The notes beneath the pieces were generated by a model that was given only the letters and a program-made list of their open reading frames with translations, did no database searches and was not told the origin of the DNA. From Spirodela intermedia (Eukaryota > Streptophyta > Magnoliopsida > Alismatales > Araceae): a stretch of 64,000 nt of DNA. Position 1 is the stretch's first letter. The number at the start of each line of letters is the position of its first letter. The stretch lies in the NCBI GenBank assembly GCA_902729315.2, contig LR746271.1, positions 2,068,001 to 2,132,000 on the forward strand. The letters are read 5' to 3'. Both the position numbers and the translations under genes were made by a program. Positions 59,501 to 64,000 of this stretch are shown piece by piece.

Positions 59501-60075
59501 ACCATCCTCAATCTCTCACATTCCTTTAAAGAGAAGAAAACCTTACAGAAAATTTCCCAAGATATCCTTAGAACTTCCAATAGAAGTTACACAACTGTGC
59601 AGGTCCATAAAGGATTTAGTTTTATGGTTACGTAATCAAACAAGTTTTCGAACTTAGTTCATTTCTCCATATGGATTGCATAAGTGCTTTCACCTGTTAA
59701 GCGTGATCTTGTGCGAGTGAAAGATCAAATTTAGTTTCTCTAAATGTCTATCCTCAAATCCTATCATCCAGATTTACTGACTTGTCTCTTTCACTGTAAT
59801 TTCCTATGGTCATGAGGTAAAGTGAATATGACTGAAAGTTTGCTTTGCAGGATACTTCATCCCTGATATTATTGTTGCAGCTGTTGTTGGGCTTGTGACT
59901 GGATTATGTGTAGGCCCATTACTACCAGTGGTTGGCCGTTGGATGGCTAGATCATCCGTTGTAAATTTCTTGCTGCAGGTGACCGTTGTAGCAATGGCAG
60001 TGTCATCCCAATTATTCCCGTATAGCACTTCTGCGCCAAAAAGAGTTGCGTTTCATCACACTTTTGTGACAGCAG
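29589..60075 (+). CDS. ERMP1: ERMP1-like M28 metallopeptidase, 5' 16 exons, frameshifted
   Basis: This is a membrane zinc exopeptidase of the endoplasmic reticulum (M28 family); its substrates in plants are unclear to me. Exons: 29589-29888, 29980-30065, 31432-31533, 32864-32970, 33058-33158, 36788-36875, 39085-39173, 39259-39398, 39509-39671, 40086-40221, 45122-45218, 46047-46176, 51777-51836, 53737-53856, 58121-58245, 59851-60075. A signal-anchor helix is at about residues 42-62. The zinc-site pattern is H181-F-D183, D193, E227/E228 (NGAEE), E254 and H328 (YYYHT). Exons 10-16 encode further membrane helices. The gene continues beyond the window: exon 16 ends in phase 1 and the C-terminal domain is absent. 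All phases fit except in exon 14, where one extra T in the run at 53820-53823 leads to TAA at 53845-53847. Introns 10, 12, 14 and 16 contain retrotransposons. Confidence 0.9.
30066..31431 (+). other. ERMP1 intron 2
   Basis: The intron is 1366 bp, T-rich, and has no transposon motif or RNA gene that I can see. Confidence 0.6.
31534..32863 (+). other. ERMP1 intron 3 with a G-run cluster
   Basis: The intron is 1330 bp. Near 32528-32551 three runs of six to seven G separated by single A bases could form a G-quadruplex in the pre-mRNA. Otherwise nothing is recognised. Confidence 0.6.
33159..36787 (+). other. ERMP1 intron 5, 3629 bp
   Basis: No transposon domain, LTR pair or nested gene was recognised. 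Short frames on both strands carry no motif. The length may reflect old, unrecognisable insertions. Confidence 0.5.
36876..39084 (+). other. ERMP1 intron 6, 2209 bp
   Basis: Nothing was recognised beyond splice sites, low-complexity AT-rich DNA and short frames without motifs. Confidence 0.5.
40516..40781 (+). repeat. 5' LTR of the chromovirus
   Basis: It starts tgatatagtacccg and ends gggatcatatca, with a TATA-like 'ggtataaatacc' near 40602. The 3' LTR matches along its length with scattered differences and a few indels, so the insertion is not recent. Confidence 0.8.
40784..40795 (+). promoter_or_regulatory. tRNA-iMet primer-binding site of the chromovirus
   Basis: The sequence tagtatcagagc has one mismatch to tggtatcagagc and lies two bases after the LTR end. 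Confidence 0.75.
40846..42560 (+). pseudogene. Chromovirus gag-protease, decayed
   Basis: The first frame (40846-41046) is a charged coiled coil ([20 protein letters not shown]). Later pieces in other frames give the gag core, a CCHC-like knuckle and a protease motif reading [10 protein letters not shown], where the family usually has DSGSTHNFI. The active-site aspartate is kept but the serine is changed. A short open frame at 42320-42562 continues the post-protease region ([12 protein letters not shown], then EKVKTLKGD). Frameshifts and stops separate all of these, so no functional polyprotein is expected. Confidence 0.65.
43014..43269 (+). repeat. 3' LTR of the chromovirus
   Basis: It starts tgatacagtatccctc directly after a polypurine tract (gaggggag) and ends ggatcatatca. 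It shares 'ctagaagctcctata', 'ggtgggctgag' and 'gagagagggagagtggg'-like blocks with the 5' LTR. Confidence 0.8.
43610..44412 (+). other. Two exon-like open stretches of unknown origin in ERMP1 intron 10
   Basis: The first stretch (about 43610-44011) follows an acceptor-like 'tctctttttag' and stays open for over 130 codons to a TAA. It includes [20 protein letters not shown] and [19 protein letters not shown] and looks like real coding sequence in composition. The second (about 44180-44412) follows a pyrimidine tract and 'ttggcag', and encodes [20 protein letters not shown] and a further 45 or so codons to a stop. I do not recognise either. They could be exons of a nested gene, a captured gene fragment, or chance. 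They are not part of ERMP1: its exons 10 and 11 join in phase without them. Confidence 0.3.
46870..47050 (+). repeat. Possible solo-LTR-like promoter fragment
   Basis: The stretch contains 'ctagaaccttccagggtc' repeats followed by 'gatataaataccagat', the arrangement seen in the LTR promoters of the neighbouring retrotransposons. It starts TG at 46871. No target duplication or matching partner was found, so the call is tentative. Confidence 0.3.
47397..47606 (+). repeat. 5' LTR of the intron 12 copia element
   Basis: The LTR is 210 bp, starts tgttatgcag and ends ctcgtgaca. It contains a TATA-like 'atataaatac' near 47531. Confidence 0.9.
47607..47618 (+). promoter_or_regulatory. tRNA-iMet primer-binding site
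   Basis: The sequence tggtatcagagc is an exact match to the complement of the initiator tRNA-Met 3' end. It directly follows the LTR. Confidence 0.9.
48041..48911 (+). pseudogene. Copia gag with zinc knuckle, decayed
   Basis: The reading starts [12 protein letters not shown] at 48041. An internal frame at 48564-48833 gives the helical part ([20 protein letters not shown]), typical of copia Gag. A CCHC knuckle with C-x2-C-x4-H-x4-C spacing ([14 protein letters not shown]) lies at 48841-48882. A stop near 48107 and a frame change before the knuckle break the frame. Right after the knuckle the sequence jumps to the end of integrase. Confidence 0.7.
48912..49140 (+). pseudogene. Copia integrase C-terminal fragment
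   Basis: The frame contains [20 protein letters not shown] and [18 protein letters not shown], the conserved end of copia integrase (normally 'LINRLPSxxLxxKTP' and 'LxxRVFGSxAxVH'). The zinc-binding part, the catalytic core and the whole protease that should precede it are absent. Roughly a kilobase or more has been deleted between Gag and here. Confidence 0.7.
49630..51236 (+). pseudogene. Copia reverse transcriptase-RNase H, frameshifted
   Basis: The RT region is well preserved: [40 protein letters not shown], then the catalytic YVDD ([14 protein letters not shown] near 50300). A frameshift lies near 50190, where the frame moves to the one starting at 50213. RNase H follows but has stops from about 50633 onward. 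It ends at a tail equivalent to '[12 protein letters not shown]' near 51056-51092. The enzyme would copy element RNA; this copy is inactive. Confidence 0.75.
51240..51460 (+). repeat. 3' LTR of the intron 12 copia element
   Basis: The LTR is 221 bp and differs from the 5' LTR by scattered substitutions, a longer T run and a 10-bp tandem duplication of 'attaggcttt' near 51274-51293. Confidence 0.9.
53820..53823 (+). other. Single-T insertion shifting ERMP1 exon 14
   Basis: The exon reads ttcttctgttttatcc, where the family sequence (FFCLSSK-like) needs only three T after 'tg'. The upstream frame ends at TAA 53845-53847. The downstream frame ([11 protein letters not shown]) joins exon 15 in the correct phase. 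See the finding on this site. Confidence 0.8.
54955..55139 (-). pseudogene. Copia RT connection segment, remnant
   Basis: A 61-codon frame carries [20 protein letters not shown], the conserved copia motif just after the palm domain (usually 'YQxLVGxLIYLxxTRPDI'). Flanking sequence is shifted or stopped. It supports the orientation and order of the surrounding element. Confidence 0.65.
55895..56513 (+). mobile_element. Solo LTR nested in the intron 14 copia element
   Basis: The 619-bp block starts tgatgtagcctag and ends ctgatgcagca. It is flanked by identical tcaaa at 55890-55894 and 56514-56518. Removing it and one copy of the pentamer makes the minus-strand copia reading continuous at the start of RT, which fixes both ends. 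It contains a long C run (about 56165-56180) and a TATA-like 'ctatttagaggcccc' near 56214, which suggests plus orientation. No coding sequence is present. Its parent family is not identified, though the length suits a gypsy or copia LTR. Confidence 0.9.
57601..58120 (+). other. Right part of ERMP1 intron 14
   Basis: No domain is recognised. It includes a G run (about 57782-57799) and a pyrimidine-rich acceptor region before exon 15. Confidence 0.5.
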
Positions 60076-60497
60076 GTACACCAAGATGCATTGATATCTG
60101 CATTCCATGGCATAATTCTTCTTTGCATGCGAATGGATAGAGCAAACCAAGGGTTCAAGTCTGAAAATGGAGATTTCTTCTTTCATTTTGCATCTCTTGA
60201 ACTCTACTGGAGTAAATCATAAATATCGTAGAACCATCTGTCTTCAAATTACTGAAAAGTATAACAAAGGGTTGTCTGTGGGTTTTATTTTTTTCTTATT
60301 TCATTCTCCACGGAAAGGGAGGGCTGAGGTCAGAGTAAATTCATGGGTTCGCACACATAATCTGGATCTTGCTCTGAGATTGCAATCTACAGTTTCTGAC
60401 GGCTGACCTTGGGATGGAAATGCATGACCTGAGATGAAAGAAGGCCGAAGCCCTAATTTTCATCACTCTAATTCTTACATGCTGGTTGGTAATCTCC
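60076..60497 (+). other. Start of ERMP1 intron 16
   Basis: No further ERMP1 exon is seen between the donor at 60076 and the copia LTR. A few frames on both strands have no motif. Confidence 0.6.
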
Positions 60498-60632
60498 TGT
60501 TATGAAACAGGAGAGGGTAAACCGGACTGGTTCAATTTGAACCGGTTCAGTCTATTGTTTTGTTACAAGGTACAATGGACAGGGAAATAAAGGACGAAAC
60601 AGTAAATGAAAAAATACTTCTAACACTCCCCC

Positions 60633-60905
60633 TCAAGCTGGTGAATGGATGCTGTCCATTCCCATCTTGGACACAAGATGATAGAATATGTTTCCGTGTA
60701 GTCCCTTCATGAATATATCTGCGATTTGGTCAGTTGTAGGCACATATAGAGTACATATCTGTCCACTATCTATCTTCTTCTTTATGAAGTGGCGATCAAT
60801 CTCTATGTGTTTAGTTCTGTCATGCTGAACAGGGTTGTGAGTAATATTGATCACTGATTTATTATCACAATAAAGCTTCATTGGACCATCTATATTGATC
60901 TTCAA
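60633..60905 (-). pseudogene. Copia RNase H C-terminus
   Basis: A 90-codon frame carries LYCDNKSVINITHNPVQHDR and TKHIEIDRHFIKKKI, the classic end of copia RNase H, followed by the QIADIFMKGL segment. It ends just before the polypurine tract. The domain degrades the RNA strand of the RNA-DNA hybrid. Confidence 0.75.
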
Positions 60906-61162
60906 ATCCTTCCATATGATATTGACCTATAGAATCTCACAAATGCCTTGTGCCATAGTATGAAATTCAGCTTCTGCACCTGATCTAGCTACAACATTTT
61001 GTTTCTTACTTCTCCAAGTAATAAGATTGCCTCCAAGAAATGTACAATATCCTGATGTTGATCATCAATCTACAATTGATCCAGCATAATCTGCATCTAT
61101 GTACACTTTAAGTATTAGATAGTCATGTTTTTTGAACAGAATGTCTTTTCTTGATGTTCCTT

Positions 61163-62201
61163 TTAGAAAGTGTAGAACATGATATGCTGCTTGTAAATGA
61201 ATTTGTTTCGTATTGTGCATGAACTGACTAATGACGCTGACTGCATATCTATGTCTGGCTGTGTATGTGATAAATAAATCAGTTTACCTACTAGTTGTTG
61301 ATACATCCCTTTATCCACAGCAATGTCTTTCTCTGCTGTACTTAACTTGAGATTAGGATCAATTGGAGAATTAACTAGTTTGCAGGCTGTTTTTTCAGTT
61401 TCTTGAAGCAAAATATTTTTATTGAGATAGAAAAATAGAATTCTTAAAATAGGCATCTTCAGTACCTAGGAAGTATTTAATCTTCCTAAAGTTTTCATCT
61501 CGAATTCTTGAGATAAACGTTGACTTAGAAAAAAAAATTCTGCATCATCATTTTCAGTCACAATAACATCGTCCACATATACTACTAGAATTGTAACTCC
61601 TCCTGAATAGGAAAGTTTGACAAATAAAGTGTGATCACCTTGACTTTATTTGTATCCCATCTTGAGCATAACCTTCATAAATTTACTAAACCAAGCTTGA
61701 GGAGATTATTTTAGACCATACAATGCTTTCTTCAACCTGCACACAATATTAGCATCTAAATTTCTCTCATCTCCATGCGGTACTTCCATATATATTTCTT
61801 CCTCTAATTCACCATGTAAAATACATTCTTAACATCAAATTGCTGAAGATCTTAATCAGAGTTAATTGCCAATGACAAAAGTACTCAAATTGTATTCATT
61901 TTGCTACTAGTGCAAAAGTTTCAAGATAATCAACTCCATAAGTTTGTGTGTATCCTTTTGCAACCAGCTTGGCTTTGTATCTTTCTATGGATCCACCTGA
62001 ACGATATTTAATTGTATACACCCATTTGTAGCCAACAGTTTTTTTCCCAAATATCATTTTTTTAAAAGCTTCCATCTCCTTATTCATAGCTTGTCTCCAC
62101 TTCTCATGAGTTAAAGCCTCAAAAACAGTCTTTGGGATTGAGGTAGAATTTAGATTAGACACAAAGGCCTTGTGTGAAGGTGATAATCTATTATATGACA
62201 A
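61163..62201 (-). pseudogene. Copia reverse transcriptase, frameshifted
   Basis: The N-terminal part (62201-61896) reads [20 protein letters not shown] then AKLVAKGYTQTYGVDYLETF. The catalytic YVDD (ILVVYVDDVI) lies near 61569-61598 in another frame. The connection segment (MYQQLVGKLIYLSHTQPDID) lies at 61249-61310. Stops and shifts separate these, but the catalytic motif itself is intact. Confidence 0.75.
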
Positions 62202-62313
62202 AAAAAATGCTATAGGATATGGTTTTTTAATACATTCTCTTACCCCTTTTCAAAGGGCAATAGGTAAGTCTTCATCAATAGGTAAGGTGCTGGTCTGGGA
62301 TGTCTCATTTGAT

Positions 62314-63203
62314 TCATCTTAGGAGGATTCTTGAACATGCACAGATTCTGGAGTATTCTCTTTTTTTCTGAAATACTTGGCCAAAGCTTCCTCTTTCGAA
62401 GTATACATTAGGAGTAGATTCAAGAATAGGTGGTTCAATGGGAGCCATAGTGAGGTCTGATAATGAATTGGCAGTAGGAAGTAAAAAAAATAATTCTGAA
62501 TCCTCTAACATTTGAATCTTATCATGATGATTTGATGTGTTATAGTATGCTTCCTTCTCATTGAAGGTAACATCCCTTGAAATGAAAAATTTCTTTGTTG
62601 GAGGATATAGCAATGATATTCTTTCTGTGTTTGGGAATATCCTACAAAAAATATATTTTACATTGTTTTGAATTCCCTCACCCCAAAAATATTTTGGTAC
62701 CTTGTTTGAATAATGAGAGCTCTAGTCATCCCTAACAGATGACCATTTTTCCGTTCAGCCACCCCATTTTGTTGGGGTGTACAGACACATGATGATTCGT
62801 GTACTATACCTTCTTTTTGGAAGTAAGAAGTTAAAGTATGATTGAAGTAATCTTTAGTGTTATCAGATCTAAACCTCTGAATTGTTGTCTCAAACTGAGT
62901 TTTTATTAAAGAACAAAATCATATGAGTGTCATACTTATGTCAAATTTATTTTTAAGCAAATAAATCCACATCATCCTTGTAGAGTCATCAATAAAAATG
63001 ATAAACCACCTAGCTCCACGTGAGCTAGGTGTTGGTGCAGGCCCCCATACATCGCTATGAATACGGAAAAAAGGTATTGAACACTTATTATTATTTACAG
63101 GAAAGGGTATTTTTCGATGTTTGACAAATTCACATACTTCACACTTGAATTCAGAGGTGTTCAAGTTGTGAAACAAAGAAAGACACAAACTCTTGAGAAT
63201 CAA
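62314..63203 (-). pseudogene. Copia integrase and hinge region
   Basis: The frame at 63203-62919 starts near the integrase zinc-binding end (FKCEVCEFVKHRKIPFP) and enters the core (SDVWGPAPTPSSRG, FIIFIDDSTRMMWIYLLK). The first catalytic aspartates are visible. Downstream, 62613-62314 covers the post-integrase hinge (FFISRDVTFNEKE). In between the frame is broken. This is the enzyme that joins cDNA to host DNA. Confidence 0.7.
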
Positions 63204-63419
63204 AAAAGAGGGATGTCCTAATCTTTGATGTTGAAGTCAATTTTTTTTCACTGTTTGGCAGGTCAGGGTTCTTGGGAATGTTGTTTTGATCTACTGCAAT
63301 GTTTGATTAGCTTGGAAGCTCCAAATAATAGAGTCCACTCCATTTTCTAGCATGTCCAATCGTCCTCCCAGACATCTTGTCAAAAAACAAACAACTATTA
63401 AGATCAAACATAACATTAC

Positions 63420-63873
63420 CTAGGTCAACATAAGAACATGAAGTACATTTTTCAAGGTAATATAAGGTGATAGGCAAATGTTTCTTATCCCAGCAACCGT
63501 GACTGAGGAGCCAAAAGCTGTGGTAATTTTTCTATTGCTTGGACAAGGAGCATATGAGTTAAATAGATGGGAGACATAAGTCATATGTTTTGTGGCCCCC
63601 TGAATCAATGATCCAAGGGGAAGATTTACTATTTGTTGAGGCACTCAACCCAAAAAAAGTTGAAGGCTTACTTGAATAGTTAGATGAACACGAAACTTGT
63701 AATACTTGAGCTTGTGGAACTTCTTCTATGACAGCTGAGATTTTCACTCTTTTGTTGTCCCTTCTTTTGTACCCATTCATGACTTTGATGCTTTCCATGT
63801 AATTTATAACACTTGTCAATTGTGTGCCTTGCTTTCTTGCAATATGTACATCATAACTTGTCTCTAAAATCAT
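63420..63873 (-). pseudogene. Copia protease with zinc-knuckle remnant
   Basis: About 63800-63770 gives a partial knuckle (CYKLHGKHQS...). Near 63600 comes the protease active-site region (WIIDSGG in one frame, ATKHMTYVSHLFNSY in the next, usually 'WIIDSGATDHM'). A frameshift lies within the active-site motif. The following frame to 63420 is the rest of the protease (LKNVLHV). Confidence 0.65.
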
Positions 63874-64000
63874 TGCTAGAAGTCCTCTCTTGTCCTAAAG
63901 GTTTACCCTTTGTTTTGATACTGTTATTGTCATAATTTTTTTCATTTCAAGCCATAAATGTTAAATTTTGCCACATTTTGAGAACCAAGCATTAGGTTCC

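Larger units (their letters stand above)
60498..64000 (-). mobile_element. Antisense Ty1/copia element in ERMP1 intron 16, truncated by the window
   Basis: The element runs right to left. Its 3' LTR is about 60498-60625, with a polypurine tract next to it (plus-strand ctccccctcaa, 60626-60636). RNase H, RT, hinge, integrase, protease and a zinc knuckle follow towards 64000. Most domains are recognisable with moderate decay. The gag start and 5' LTR are outside the window. It sits after ERMP1 exon 16, so the remaining ERMP1 exons must lie beyond it. The left LTR limit is approximate. Confidence 0.8.

Overview
The window is nuclear DNA of a flowering plant. It holds two spliced plant genes with GT-AG introns, set in and invaded by LTR retrotransposons of typical plant lineages (Athila-type and chromovirus Ty3/gypsy, Sirevirus-type and other Ty1/copia). 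Both genes have a GC-rich first exon, while the rest is AT-rich. That would fit a monocot or magnoliid, but this is a guess. I see no bacterial, organellar, CRISPR or rRNA features, and I found no convincing tRNA gene.

Layout. 1-8.99 kb is a retrotransposon graveyard: a minus-strand copia tail, a decayed Sirevirus-like copia element (about 1.0-5.76 kb), and two copies of one ~1.6 kb gypsy-type solo LTR in opposite orientation (2075-3674 and 6430-8068). A second copia 3' end follows at about 8.2-8.7 kb. 8994-16246 is an Athila-type element turned into a large inverted repeat: a plus-strand LTR-PBS-gag arm and a minus-strand gag-protease-RT arm share a 1344-bp segment. 16.25-18.99 kb is the 5' part of a decayed minus-strand copia element with its 5' LTR.

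20641-28119 (minus) is a complete 13-exon gene for FIDGETIN-LIKE 1 (677 codons plus stop), the AAA-ATPase that antagonises RAD51/DMC1. 29589 to beyond the right edge (plus) is a plant ERMP1-like M28 ER metallopeptidase, with 16 exons visible up to 60075. The two genes are head to head across a 1.47-kb spacer that carries a short GC-rich tandem repeat.

The ERMP1 gene is spread over more than 30 kb because its introns have taken up retrotransposons: an internally deleted chromovirus in intron 10, a 4.06-kb copia element in intron 12, an old antisense copia element with a perfectly bounded solo LTR inside it in intron 14, and another antisense copia element in intron 16 running off the window. 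All splice phases agree across the 16 exons except for one extra T in exon 14, which shifts the frame.

The most unusual structure is the Athila inverted repeat, a potential long-hairpin RNA source. The most consequential observation for the genes is the ERMP1 frameshift. I did not find a new multi-gene system.
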